DNA of 64,000 bases from Nocardioides sp. S-1144. GTDB taxonomy: Bacteria; Actinomycetota; Actinomycetes; Propionibacteriales; Nocardioidaceae. Both the position numbers and the translations under genes were made by a program. Each line of letters starts with the position of its first letter. Position 1 is the stretch's first letter. Shown here piece after piece: positions 39,180 through 48,350 of this stretch. A model generated the notes under the pieces. That model was given only the letters and a program-made list of their open reading frames with translations. It made no database searches and was not told the origin of the DNA. The stretch covers positions 3,162,001 through 3,226,000 of the forward strand of contig NZ_CP040695.2 in the NCBI RefSeq assembly GCF_005954645.2, given 5' to 3'.

Positions 39180-40157
39180 ATGCGACCCGTCCACCTGATG
39201 CGCAGTGTCGTGCTCATCGCCACCATCGCCCTGCTGGGCCTGCTCGTCGTGCCGCTGGCACCCACCGCTGCCGGTGTCGCCCCGGCTCCCGCCACGACTG
39301 CTCCCGCTGCCGCGCGCCCTACCGCCGGGTGCCCCACGGCGCCCGCCTACCGGAACGACGGCGCCAAGTTCGGCGTCCACCTCTCGACCGGCTCCACGAG
39401 CTTCGCCGACGCCTTCCGGACGAGCGAGCGCACGTTCTCCGAGATGCCCATCGTCCGTGTCTTCGACGGGAACGTGCCTCCGGCCGATGCCTGGACCAAC
39501 CGGACCCCGGTGCTGGACGGGACGCCCGTGGTCACGTCGTTCCGCATGCCACCGGGCCGCGTGCTGAAGGGCGTCTTCGACAGCAGGCTCACCACGTTCT
39601 TCGAGAACGCTCCCCCCCAGCCGATCTTCTGGAACTACTTCCACGAGCCCGAGAAGGAGATCGACGTCAACCGCACCTTCACCGCCCGCAAGTTCCGTCG
39701 CGCCTTCCAGCACGTGGCTCGGCTCGCCGCCGCGGTCTGCCGACCGAACCTCTACCCCACGCTGATCCTCACGGCCTGGACGACGAACCCACTGTCGGGT
39801 CGCAACTGGCGCGACTACTACCCCGGCGACAAGTTCGTGTCGATGTTGGCGTTCGACCCCTACAACAACGCCAACGGGCGACCGACCAGCTACCCGCGGC
39901 CTGCCAGCGTCTTGGCGAACGTGGTCGAGGCGGCTCGTGCCTCCGGCAAACCCTGGGGTGTGGCCGAGATCGGCAGCGGACTGGTGCGCGGCGACTCCGG
40001 CCGGGGCCGGGCCCGCTGGCTGACCCGCACCGGCCGCTACCTCAAGTCCCACGACGTGTCCTTCGTGTGCTACTTCAACTCCCGCATCGACACCGTCGAC
40101 TTCCGGCTCCTGGACCGGCCGTCGATCCGAGCCTGGCGGGCGCTGGTCGTCGGCTGA
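39180..40157 (+). CDS. Secreted glycoside hydrolase, GH26-like
   Basis: A 325-residue exported protein with a Sec signal (about 1-31) and a TIM-barrel domain. KFGVHLSTGS, PVVTSFRMPPG, IFWNYFHEPEKE (the H-E-P-E acid/base region after a beta-4 strand) and KPWGVAEIGSG (nucleophile Glu on beta-7) resemble GH26 mannanase-type enzymes. It probably trims or binds the surface polysaccharide made by the downstream locus. The identity of the sugar is inference. Confidence 0.72.
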   Translation: MRPVHLMRSVVLIATIALLGLLVVPLAPTAAGVAPAPATTAPAAARPTAGCPTAPAYRNDGAKFGVHLSTGSTSFADAFRTSERTFSEMPIVRVFDGNVPPADAWTNRTPVLDGTPVVTSFRMPPGRVLKGVFDSRLTTFFENAPPQPIFWNYFHEPEKEIDVNRTFTARKFRRAFQHVARLAAAVCRPNLYPTLILTAWTTNPLSGRNWRDYYPGDKFVSMLAFDPYNNANGRPTSYPRPASVLANVVEAARASGKPWGVAEIGSGLVRGDSGRGRARWLTRTGRYLKSHDVSFVCYFNSRIDTVDFRLLDRPSIRAWRALVVG

Positions 40158-40285
40158 CCGTCCCACCGACGGCGTCGGCAGCGCGTCCTCACGCGGGTCA
40201 CGGCGGGGGCACATAGGATCGCGGAGCGGCGGGACACCGCGGCGATCCGACGACGCCAAGCGCGTCAGCGTGAAAGGCCTTACCT

Positions 40286-41140
40286 GTGGTGCACCTCCGA
40301 CCGCTGCCCGTGCCCGGTGGCGCCGCGGCGGTCCGTGTGGTGCCGGTGCTGGCGCTTCTGATCACCACCGGCTGCGGCAGCGACGTGGTGACGCCGCCGT
40401 CCGACCTGCCCGACGCCAGCTCGTCCGCACCGCCCGGCGAGGCCAGTCCCGTCGTCCCCAGCGACCCCGACGTGCTCGTGGGGCTGAGGGCGGACGAGCC
40501 GCGCCAGCTGGGGTCGACCCCGGCCGAGGTCGAGGTGGCCACCCTCGACGGGGGCAGGCTCGAGCAGGGCCCCGGGCCCGACGGGGCCGCGGGCGGCGCC
40601 ATCGACTTCCCCGACTTCACGACCGACCCGGAGTACCCGCGCGCCGTCGTGCGGTTGCAAACCGTCGCAACGGGCGACGTCAACCCCGGTTCCGCCGACC
40701 TGGTCTGGGGCGCGACCGTGAAGATCGACGCCGTCTCGAAGGGCAACGCGGTCGACAACGGGGACAACATCATCCAGCGTGGGTTGTCGAGCGACCCGGT
40801 GATCTTCAAGGCGGAGGTCGACGGGGACCGACCGGCGTGCCTGCTCCGTGGCGCTGCTGGTGAGCTGATCGTCCGAGCCGACCTGGTGATGGACCCCAGT
40901 CACTGGTACACGGTCCAGTGCCGCCGCAGCGGCGACACCCTCACCGTGTTCACCCTCGACCACGACACCGACGAGACGACCGCCCGCCAGGTGGAGGGAC
41001 CGGTTGGCGCCCTCGACTTCCCCGACGCGACCGTCCCGGTGACCATCGGCGGCAAGCTCTCGCACGAGGGGGCCATCATCGCCTCGAGCACCGACCAGTT
41101 CAACGGCCTGATGAGCGAGCCCTACGTCAAGATCCTCTGA
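40286..41140 (+). CDS. Lipoprotein with LamG/polysaccharide-binding-like domain
   Basis: A 284-residue lipoprotein: short signal with lipobox LLITTGC, a Pro/Ser linker to about 75 and a beta-rich domain (about 75-284) with the order seen in laminin-G-like sandwiches: ADLVWGATVKI, NIIQRGL, VIFKAEVDGDRPACLLRG, WYTVQCRRSGDTLTVFTLDH and VTIGGKL. Two Cys (ACLL and VQC) could form a disulfide. No enzyme motif. GTG start with AAAGG upstream. Follows the GH26-like gene on the same strand and is convergent with the fibrinogen-domain gene. Confidence 0.7.
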   Translation: MVHLRPLPVPGGAAAVRVVPVLALLITTGCGSDVVTPPSDLPDASSSAPPGEASPVVPSDPDVLVGLRADEPRQLGSTPAEVEVATLDGGRLEQGPGPDGAAGGAIDFPDFTTDPEYPRAVVRLQTVATGDVNPGSADLVWGATVKIDAVSKGNAVDNGDNIIQRGLSSDPVIFKAEVDGDRPACLLRGAAGELIVRADLVMDPSHWYTVQCRRSGDTLTVFTLDHDTDETTARQVEGPVGALDFPDATVPVTIGGKLSHEGAIIASSTDQFNGLMSEPYVKIL

Positions 41141-41148
41141 CGCCGTCG

Positions 41149-41178
41149 ACCCGGACGCCTCCGGGGAGCCGTCCGGGT
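41149..41178. terminator. Hairpin between convergent lipoprotein and fibrinogen-domain genes
   Basis: ACCCGGACG (41149-41157) and CGTCCGGGT (41170-41178) form a perfect 9-bp stem. No U-tract. The convergent setting suggests a terminator for both genes. Confidence 0.5.
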
Positions 41179-41227
41179 GGACGACCCCCCGGGGCAACGG
41201 GTGGAGTGCTGCAGACCGCGACGAGCC

Positions 41228-44200
41228 TCAACCCTGGGTGGTGAGGGCGGCGTCGAGGTCGAAGGTCATGTCGCGAGTTGCGCGGAAGTTCAGGTGGGTC
41301 TCCGCCGCGATGACGTTCGTGCCGCTGACCAGGAGGTTGGTCGGAACCTCCACCACGACCGGCGCAGCGTTGGCGACGGTTGAGTTCCGCGCCGACGAGG
41401 CGTAGGTCTGGCCGGTGATCGTCCCTGCCGGCATGTTCGACCGGGCGACCTCCACGCCGTTGACGTAGACCACCACGCCGTCGTCGGCCACGGTGGTGAG
41501 CACGAGGCGCGTGACCTTCGTGGCGTCGGGAACCGTGAAGGACTTGGTGAAGTAAGCGGCGCGGGCGCGGTCGGCGGTGGTGGCGAACGTGTCGATGTTG
41601 GTGCCGAGCGGCGTCGAGCCGAACCCGAGCGTGCCGTTGCCCTGGCTCCACCCGGAGGCGTCGAAGGTGCGGGCGTTCCAGCCCGCCGGAACGGCGACGC
41701 TGGAGTAGCGCCACGCCCAGCTCGAGCCGCGCTCCACCACCGCAGACGTCACCGGCGCACCGGTCACGACGACCTCCTGGGTGACCGGGTCGCTGACGTT
41801 GCCCTGGTCGTCGGTCACGGTCAGCGTCACGGTGTAGGTGCCGGGAGCGCCGTAGGTGTGGCTGGAGAGGCGCCCGTTGCCCGTGCTCGTGTCACCGTAG
41901 TCCCAGGCGTAGCCGACAACCTGGCCGTCGCTGTCGGTGGACCCACTCGCGTCGAGGTCGACCTCCAGCTCCGTGCTGGTCGAGGAGAAGGCGGCCGTCG
42001 GCCGGACGACGCCGGCGCCGACGATGCGCACCGGCGTGCTGGCCGAGACGTTCCCGGCAGCGTCGACTGCTCGGACGAAGAAGCGTCCGTCGCCACCCAG
42101 CGGCACCGTCAACGACGTCTGGCCGGTCGTCGCGATCGTGCGGTCGTCGCGCAGGACCTGGTAGGTGACCCCGCCGCGGTCGTCGCTCGCGGCCGACCAG
42201 GAGAGCCGGACCGTGGTCGCCGTGGCGTTGCTCGAGGTCAGGCCCCCGGGAAGAGTGGGTGCCGTCGAGTCGACCATCGGGAACCGAGCGAAGCCCGCCG
42301 CGAACCCGGAGCGCCGGGTCTGGGTGCGGGCGCCCACGATGTCACCGCCCACCCAGAGGTTGTCGGCGGTGTCGGTGTCGATGGCCCAGACACCCGAGCC
42401 CAGACGCATCAGGAGGGTCGCGGTGAACTGCGGCATCATCTTGCCGGTCGACGCGTCCCAGGCCCCTACCCAGTTCATGGCGTCGGACTGGGTCCAGTCG
42501 GGGGTGATCGAGGGCCAGGTGAACTGGTTCTCGTAGGAGAAGTTGTTGCAGTGGCACCCGGCGTACAGGACGCCCTGGTCCTCGTCGATCGCCTGGATGT
42601 CGCCCTTGGGCTGCATGATGTAGCCCGCCTTGCGCACGAAGCTGGCGGCGTCGAACTGGAAGAGGCTGTGCTCTGAGCCGCCGACCCAGACGTCGTTGCC
42701 GACGGCCTTGATCGAGCGCTGGTAGTCCTTGCTGGTGCTGCTCCACGAGGGGTTCCAGGCGGGCGTCACGAGGGCGGCGCCGGCCGCCGTGGACAGGGCG
42801 GCGACCCGCTTGGCCGCCACGCCGTTGGAGGTGCTGAAGAAGCCGGAGGCGTAGACGCGGGCGCCGTCGGGGCTGTAGCTGATCGAGGACACCGTGCCGT
42901 TGAGCTTCGGGTTCCAGGCGTTGTCGGTGGTGCCGTTGCTCGTCGAGACACGTCCCATGTTCCAGGCAGCCACGGCCGAGACTCGGGTGCCCCCGGTCAG
43001 GTGGGTGAAAATCCCGCCGAGGTAGAGGTGCGACCCGCCCACCTCGAGGGTGTAGATGCTCACCGACGGGATCTCGCGGCGGTTTTCGGGCATCACCCTC
43101 CAGGTCGTGGAGTTCGCCCCGGTGGTGGGGTTGAGCGCGACCACCCCGGCGACGACCGCGCCGTTGCTCGAGGTGAAGTCACCACCGGCCACGACCTCGC
43201 CGCTGGGCAGCGTGGCCAGGGCGTGGACCTGCTCGTTGAGGACCGGCCGGAACGACGAGAGCCACTGGCCGGTCGTCACGTCGAAGGCCGCGAGGAACGG
43301 CTGGTTGACGGCGCCGGTGCCGCCCTCCTGCGTCACCCGGGCGAAGTTGCCGCCGACGTACATGGTGTTGCCGGACTGGGTGAAGGCCTGCACCTCGACC
43401 GCGCCCTCGCGCGCCGTCGACCCGGCGATGCCCGAGACCCCCCACGGGGAGTCGAGCGCGTCGTTGGCGGCAACGCGGGCCTGCGCCTGTGCCGCGGTCC
43501 CCGAGTCGGGGATGGCGGCGAAGCCCGCGTCGCCCGAGGTCACGCGCGGCCGCAGGTAGACCTGGGTGTAGGGGATCGCCCCGCCGCCGTTGTCCTTCGA
43601 CCACAGGTAGGACGTGCTCGCGCTCGAGCCGGCCACACCGGACCCGAAGGCAAAACCCTGGGCGAAGCCCTGGCTCGTCTGGGGGACGTTGTTGACCCGG
43701 CGGAAGGACTGGTCGCTGCCGTAGCTGCTGGTGTTGCCACCCGAGCCGTTGACTCCGTCGAAGGACCACGCGCCGAGCGGGTGCACAGCACCGAAGGTCC
43801 ACGCCCACCGGTCACGCTTGGCGAGGGTGAACCGGGACTCCTGCCACGAGGTGCCCGCGACGTTGGTGGCGCGGCGCAGCCGGATCCCGTCGGTCAGCGA
43901 CTTGACCGGCTGCCCGTTGAGCAGGGCGTCGACGGCCGTGGACGGCAGCTGCGTGGTGGTGGCCGACATGGTGGCGAGGTCGGGCGACTGCAGGTCGGAC
44001 TGGCGTCCTATCCCGTTGTAGTCGGTGATCCAGCCGTTGCGGCCCTTGCCCACCAGCACCCAACCGCCACCGTCGGTCGTCATGTCGCAGTAGAACTGCT
44101 GCGGGGCCTTCATGGCCGGCGTCAGGAGCCAGTAGGCGCCGTCGGCCGCGGCCGGTCGCACCTGCTTGATCTCCCAGCAGGAACCGGCAGCCTGGCTCGC

Positions 44201-44326
44201 ACTGGTGCCCAGCGTCGCGGGGTCGGCCGGCGCAGCACTGGCCGACGGCGACACCCCCGGCAGCATGAGTGCAGCGGCAGCGGTTGCGCCCGCCAAGATG
44301 GCGTACTTGAACGATCTGAGCATCAT
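41228..44326 (-). CDS. Large secreted protein: fibrinogen-like, propeller, Fn3, PKD and jelly-roll domains
   Basis: A 1032-residue exported protein. Signal peptide 1-32 (cut after ASAA). Residues 49-262 hold a fibrinogen-C-terminal-like domain with C50-WEIK and FYC80DMTTDGGGWVLVGKG, the hallmark of fibrinogen-related proteins. Residues 290-685 are delta-60/propeller-like repeats (YVGGNFARV, VAGGDFTSS, YLGGIFTHL, VYASGFFST, LWVGGDIVG). Then an Fn3 domain (about 688-770), a PKD domain (about 775-857, with DSDGQVVGYAWDYGD and HTYGAPGTYTVTLTV) and a final sandwich domain (865-1032) shared with the 37228-38910 protein. Likely a cell-surface or matrix carbohydrate-binding protein. GGGGGGA precedes the ATG. 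Confidence 0.82.
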   Translation of the reverse strand: MMLRSFKYAILAGATAAAALMLPGVSPSASAAPADPATLGTSASQAAGSCWEIKQVRPAAADGAYWLLTPAMKAPQQFYCDMTTDGGGWVLVGKGRNGWITDYNGIGRQSDLQSPDLATMSATTTQLPSTAVDALLNGQPVKSLTDGIRLRRATNVAGTSWQESRFTLAKRDRWAWTFGAVHPLGAWSFDGVNGSGGNTSSYGSDQSFRRVNNVPQTSQGFAQGFAFGSGVAGSSASTSYLWSKDNGGGAIPYTQVYLRPRVTSGDAGFAAIPDSGTAAQAQARVAANDALDSPWGVSGIAGSTAREGAVEVQAFTQSGNTMYVGGNFARVTQEGGTGAVNQPFLAAFDVTTGQWLSSFRPVLNEQVHALATLPSGEVVAGGDFTSSNGAVVAGVVALNPTTGANSTTWRVMPENRREIPSVSIYTLEVGGSHLYLGGIFTHLTGGTRVSAVAAWNMGRVSTSNGTTDNAWNPKLNGTVSSISYSPDGARVYASGFFSTSNGVAAKRVAALSTAAGAALVTPAWNPSWSSTSKDYQRSIKAVGNDVWVGGSEHSLFQFDAASFVRKAGYIMQPKGDIQAIDEDQGVLYAGCHCNNFSYENQFTWPSITPDWTQSDAMNWVGAWDASTGKMMPQFTATLLMRLGSGVWAIDTDTADNLWVGGDIVGARTQTRRSGFAAGFARFPMVDSTAPTLPGGLTSSNATATTVRLSWSAASDDRGGVTYQVLRDDRTIATTGQTSLTVPLGGDGRFFVRAVDAAGNVSASTPVRIVGAGVVRPTAAFSSTSTELEVDLDASGSTDSDGQVVGYAWDYGDTSTGNGRLSSHTYGAPGTYTVTLTVTDDQGNVSDPVTQEVVVTGAPVTSAVVERGSSWAWRYSSVAVPAGWNARTFDASGWSQGNGTLGFGSTPLGTNIDTFATTADRARAAYFTKSFTVPDATKVTRLVLTTVADDGVVVYVNGVEVARSNMPAGTITGQTYASSARNSTVANAAPVVVEVPTNLLVSGTNVIAAETHLNFRATRDMTFDLDAALTTQG

Positions 44327-44577
44327 GTGAATCCCCCCGGCGCCAGCGGCGCCGCTTCAGCTCGCGAACGAGCAGCCCCCAATATCATTCGAGACGCTAC
44401 CAGGCGGCAGCACCCCCCACAGCGTTTTCGACAACCGCCACCAATGTGGGGTAGACCACCGCCGTCGCGGCACGCGTCGGGTCGGTTCCGGGCCGGCACG
44501 GGGAGGTCGGGCCGTGGGACGATGACGGCGCTCACCGCGGTACCCGCGGGTTGCCGCACGAGAGGAGCACGAGACCC

Positions 44578-45834
44578 ATGTCGCCGATCGACCTGTTGTG
44601 CGAGCAGCTCTGGGGCCTCGCGGTCTCGCACCCCGACCTCCGGGTTACCCGTGAGGCAGCCGGTGGCGAGTGGCAGGACGTGGAACGCTACTGGCTGGTG
44701 CCAAGTGCGACCAGGGCCCGCCTGTTGCTGCCCGCCGCCGCTCGCGCCGTGACGGCAGGGGCCTGCCTCAACTACCGGGGACTGCGACCGCGGCACGTCA
44801 ATCTCGCCCGCGCAGGGCTCGGCGCCGCCGCCCGGGCCGGCGCGCCGCTGTCGTTGCACACCGTGGCGGTGCAGGTGCGCAGGTCGCGGCCGACCGTGGC
44901 GGGTCGGCTGCCGCTGGCATCGGTCGGCGCGACCCTCGGGGTGGGCGAGGTCTTCGCCAGCCTGGGAGTCCGATCGGGGGCCAACCGCAAGGCCACACTG
45001 TCGCTCGTCGACTCGACCGGCGGCCCGGTCGGGTACGCGAAGGTGGGATGGAACGAGCTCACCGACGGCTTCGTCACCACCGAGAGCCGCGTGCTTCGCG
45101 CGCTGGACGGTGGCGCGAGCCAGGTCCGCACGCCGCACGTGCTGGCCGACGTCGACGTGGACGGGCACGCGGTGGTGGTCACCGAGCCGCTGCCCGAGGA
45201 CGTCCGGTCCATCACCTCCACGACGCACTGGCCCACGGCCCAGGAGCTCTACGCCCTGACCCCGGTCCACCGGCGCGCGCGCCTGGCCGACACCGACCAC
45301 GCCCGCGCCCTCGGACAGCGCCTCGCCGGGAGGCGGGCGGGCTCCTCCGACAGGCCGACGACGGAGCTCCTCGGACGAGCGGAGCGGCTCCTGGCCGAGC
45401 TGGGCGCGCTCCCCGGGCAGCTCCCGGTCGCGCGCCGCTGGCACGGCGACCTCACCCCGTGGAACGCCGCACGCGACCGGTCCGGCCGGTTGTGGATCTG
45501 GGACTGGGAAACTGCTGAGGACGACGTGCTGGCCGGGCTCGACGCCTTCCACTGGATGTTCAGCGTCGAGCGCCTCCGCGCCGGCTCGATGACCGGGATC
45601 GGGCTCGACGCGTGCCTGGACCGGGCGCTCCCCCACCTCGTCGCGGCGGGCCTCAGCCGGTCGCAGACCCCCGTGGTCGCGGCGGTCTACAGCGTGGTCG
45701 TCGTCGAGCGAGCCGCCACCCTCGCCGCGCTCGCCGGAGGCTGGGAGCGGGTGTGGTGCGGTGTCGACGAGCTCGACTCACTACTCGACCGGGCCCGGGC
45801 GCTCCTGGGCCGGTCGGAGCCGGCGTCGGGTTGA
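44578..45834 (+). CDS. Protein-kinase-fold (aminoglycoside/choline kinase-like) protein
   Basis: A 418-residue soluble protein. The N-terminal 120 residues are unrecognised. The C-terminal half has the phosphotransferase fold: an ATP-Lys strand GYAKVGW, the catalytic loop HGDLTPWN at 289-296 (H-x-D-x4-N) and IWDWE at 307-311 with the Mg-binding Asp. Such kinases in polysaccharide loci may phosphorylate sugars or lipids; substrate unknown. ATG 44578 is chosen over an upstream frame because AGAGGAG precedes it. Divergent from the fibrinogen-domain gene with 251 nt between. First gene of the polysaccharide block. Confidence 0.75.
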   Translation: MSPIDLLCEQLWGLAVSHPDLRVTREAAGGEWQDVERYWLVPSATRARLLLPAAARAVTAGACLNYRGLRPRHVNLARAGLGAAARAGAPLSLHTVAVQVRRSRPTVAGRLPLASVGATLGVGEVFASLGVRSGANRKATLSLVDSTGGPVGYAKVGWNELTDGFVTTESRVLRALDGGASQVRTPHVLADVDVDGHAVVVTEPLPEDVRSITSTTHWPTAQELYALTPVHRRARLADTDHARALGQRLAGRRAGSSDRPTTELLGRAERLLAELGALPGQLPVARRWHGDLTPWNAARDRSGRLWIWDWETAEDDVLAGLDAFHWMFSVERLRAGSMTGIGLDACLDRALPHLVAAGLSRSQTPVVAAVYSVVVVERAATLAALAGGWERVWCGVDELDSLLDRARALLGRSEPASG

Positions 45835-45864
45835 CCCGGACGCACCGGTCGGGCCGGGATGCGG

Positions 45865-46767
45865 TCACGCCGGCGGCGCGGCCCACCCCAACGGACGACC
45901 GAGCCACTGCGCGAGGTCGGCGTTGAACGGCGCGTAGTAGTCGTAGAGCTCTGCTCCGGTCGCCGCGGGCAGGTCGGGGCGCCGGCTGGCGTTGAAGCGC
46001 TCCGTGGTGGGCAGGGCGTGGCGCGCGATCCCCAGGAAGTCGCAGACGGTGTCGAAGGTCCCCTGGACGTCGGCGTACATGTCCTCGCTGCGCACCACCA
46101 GGAGCTGCTCGCGGGGGAAGGCGGTGCACCAGTTCTCCAGCTGGGGCCGGTAGATGCCGCGCGCGCGGTAGCTGTACCAGTCGTGGGCCTCGCCGTGGTA
46201 GCTCGGATCGGCCCCCATCCGCTCGAGCTCGCCGGCGGTCCGCGAGGCCTCGGCGTCCAGGGCGTCGGGGAAGCTGAGCGGCTCGACGCCGTTCTGCACC
46301 CGCTCCTGCCAGTGGGAGAAGGCCCGCTCCACGGGGTCGCGGACCAGCATGATCGCGCGGGCCTCGGGGTTCACGGCCCGCGCGAGGGGGGCGATGCGGG
46401 GGTCCCAGACGTAGTACGGCGACGCCTCCCCGACGACGGGCCGGTACCCGAGTCGGCGCGTGTGCCGGGCCATCACCGTCTCGGGGTAGAAGTGCGACCG
46501 ATACCAGGTCTCGCCCTTCGGGGCGCCGCCGAAGAAGTAGTCGGTGCTCTTGGTCTCGCGCGAGCGCGGGAAGAGGCCGAGGACGCCGGGGTGCATGCGC
46601 AGGTAGCGGAACAGCGACGTCGTGCCGCCCCGCTTCGCCCCGATGACGAAGTAGTCGGGAACGCCCCGTCGCGACGCCGTCGCCATGCCCGCCCCCCGCG
46701 TCAGCCCGCGCGCGGCCTGACGCACCCAGTGCGGCGAGCGGTCCTTGAGACTCCTGGACGACACCAT
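45865..46767 (-). CDS. PAPS-dependent sulfotransferase (1)
   Basis: A 300-residue sulfotransferase. The 5'-phosphosulfate loop is in FVIGAKRGGTTSLFRYL (43-51 core) and the 3'-phosphate site is RDPVERAFSHW (143-153). It ends with an EDMYAD-type C-terminal helix region typical of bacterial NodH/heparan-type enzymes. It would sulfate a sugar of the surface polysaccharide. ATG 46767 follows TAGCAT by 7 nt; a shorter start at MATASRR (27 codons later) is possible. Lies 10 nt after the flippase gene on the same strand. Confidence 0.85.
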   Translation of the reverse strand: MVSSRSLKDRSPHWVRQAARGLTRGAGMATASRRGVPDYFVIGAKRGGTTSLFRYLRMHPGVLGLFPRSRETKSTDYFFGGAPKGETWYRSHFYPETVMARHTRRLGYRPVVGEASPYYVWDPRIAPLARAVNPEARAIMLVRDPVERAFSHWQERVQNGVEPLSFPDALDAEASRTAGELERMGADPSYHGEAHDWYSYRARGIYRPQLENWCTAFPREQLLVVRSEDMYADVQGTFDTVCDFLGIARHALPTTERFNASRRPDLPAATGAELYDYYAPFNADLAQWLGRPLGWAAPPA

Positions 46768-46777
46768 GGGCGAGATG

Positions 46778-48349
46778 CTAGCGAGGACCGGGCGACGTGG
46801 AGCGGCCCCGTGACAGGCCGACCAGCTCCTGGAGCCGGAGGCGACGGCGGTCGAGGCGACAGTAGGCACCCAGGAGCACGACCGCGAGGACACCGGCGAC
46901 GACCAGCTGCACCAGGCCCTGGCCCGCGACCGCCACGACGGCGAGGGCCGGCGCCGCCACCGTCGCGACGACAGCGACCAGGGTGCGCAGGATCGCGCCG
47001 GCCGCGACCGACACCCCGGCCGCGCGGCGCACCTGGAGAGCGGCGAGGACCGTGTCGAGCGCCATGCTGGCGGCCCACGTGGCGGCCGCCGCCGTGATGC
47101 CGTAGCGGGGAAGGAGCACGACGTTGCCGGTGACGTTGAACGCCACCACGAGCAGCTTGTTGAACGCGCTCCACCCGCTGCGACCGCTCATCAGCAGGAG
47201 AGCCTGGACGTTGCCGGCCGCCAGGACCACGATCGACCCGCAGCACAGCACGACGGTCGCGGGCACGCCGTCGTCGAAACCCGGGCCCAGCCACGAGAGG
47301 ACCGTGGGAGCGAAGACCGCAAGCACGACGTAGACCGGGGCTCCCAGCAGCAGGATCCAGCGGGCCGTCACCCGGTAGAGCTCCTCGACGGCACCGAGCT
47401 CCTCGCGGGCCAGGAGCGCACTGAAGCGGGGCGCGACGACGATGCGCAGGGCGGTGGCGATGATGACGCCGGCGCTGACGAACCGGGACGCCGCCCCGTA
47501 GACGCCGGCCTCGGCGGAACCGAGGATCACCCCGACCAGGATCACGTCGAGCCACACGACGGTCTGCTCGAGCCCTGAGGCCAGCGTGCGGGGCAGGGCG
47601 AATCGGGCGATCCGCCCCCGGAGCTCGCGTCGCAGGACCCACCCCGACGCACCGTGCCGATCCAGCTGGCGGTGCAGGACCACGAGCGCTGCCGCCGCGC
47701 CTCCCAGCCACGGAGCCACCCAGCTGGTCACCCCGCCCAGCACGGCTCCGCCGCCGGCGGCAAGGGCGACGAGCAGCGCCGGCCGCAGCAGCGGCACCGC
47801 GACGTTGCCGATCAGGGTGAAAGGGAGGACTCCTCCCAGCCCCCGGGTGGCCGCGAGGGCCACGGTCATCAGGCTCGCCGCCGGCAGGAACCAGGCGGCG
47901 AGCGACACGCTGTCGACCACGGCCTCCGAGACCGCGCCGCCCAGGAGCAGCGGTCGAACGGCGAACCACGACGCGGTCGTGACCACCGCGGCGACGAGCG
48001 CCGGCACCAGCATCGCAAGCACCGCGGCGCGCAGGGCCGTGGGCTCGGACTGGACCAGTCGGGGCAGCAGCCACACCGCGGCCGTGTCGAGCCCCAGCTT
48101 GACCAGGCTGAGCGCGATCGTGAACACCGCGATGGTCTGGAAGACGACGCCGGCCCCGACCGCGCCGAGCTCGCGGGCGAGCAGGACGCTGAAGACGAAC
48201 CCCAGGCCCGAGCTCGCCACCGCTCCGACCAGGGTCACCAGGCCGCCGCGGGCCGCCCGGCCGAGCTCACCGGTCGGCGGTGCGCCCGGACCGTCGGGGC
48301 GGACGTCGGCCGCCAGCCGGGGATCCGGCGCGCCGCCCCCCTCGGTCAC
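46778..48349 (-). CDS. Polysaccharide flippase (Wzx/MATE-like, MOP superfamily)
   Basis: A 523-residue membrane protein with 12-14 hydrophobic helices. The opening GGLVTLVGAVASSGLGFVFSVLLARELGAVGAGVVFQ is the classic Wzx/polysaccharide transporter first helix pair. It would flip lipid-linked repeat units for Wzy-dependent assembly. GTG 48349 starts 1 nt after the upstream stop, so it is translationally coupled to the Wzz-like gene. Confidence 0.88.
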   Translation of the reverse strand: MTEGGGAPDPRLAADVRPDGPGAPPTGELGRAARGGLVTLVGAVASSGLGFVFSVLLARELGAVGAGVVFQTIAVFTIALSLVKLGLDTAAVWLLPRLVQSEPTALRAAVLAMLVPALVAAVVTTASWFAVRPLLLGGAVSEAVVDSVSLAAWFLPAASLMTVALAATRGLGGVLPFTLIGNVAVPLLRPALLVALAAGGGAVLGGVTSWVAPWLGGAAAALVVLHRQLDRHGASGWVLRRELRGRIARFALPRTLASGLEQTVVWLDVILVGVILGSAEAGVYGAASRFVSAGVIIATALRIVVAPRFSALLAREELGAVEELYRVTARWILLLGAPVYVVLAVFAPTVLSWLGPGFDDGVPATVVLCCGSIVVLAAGNVQALLLMSGRSGWSAFNKLLVVAFNVTGNVVLLPRYGITAAAATWAASMALDTVLAALQVRRAAGVSVAAGAILRTLVAVVATVAAPALAVVAVAGQGLVQLVVAGVLAVVLLGAYCRLDRRRLRLQELVGLSRGRSTSPGPR

Positions 48350-48350
48350 C

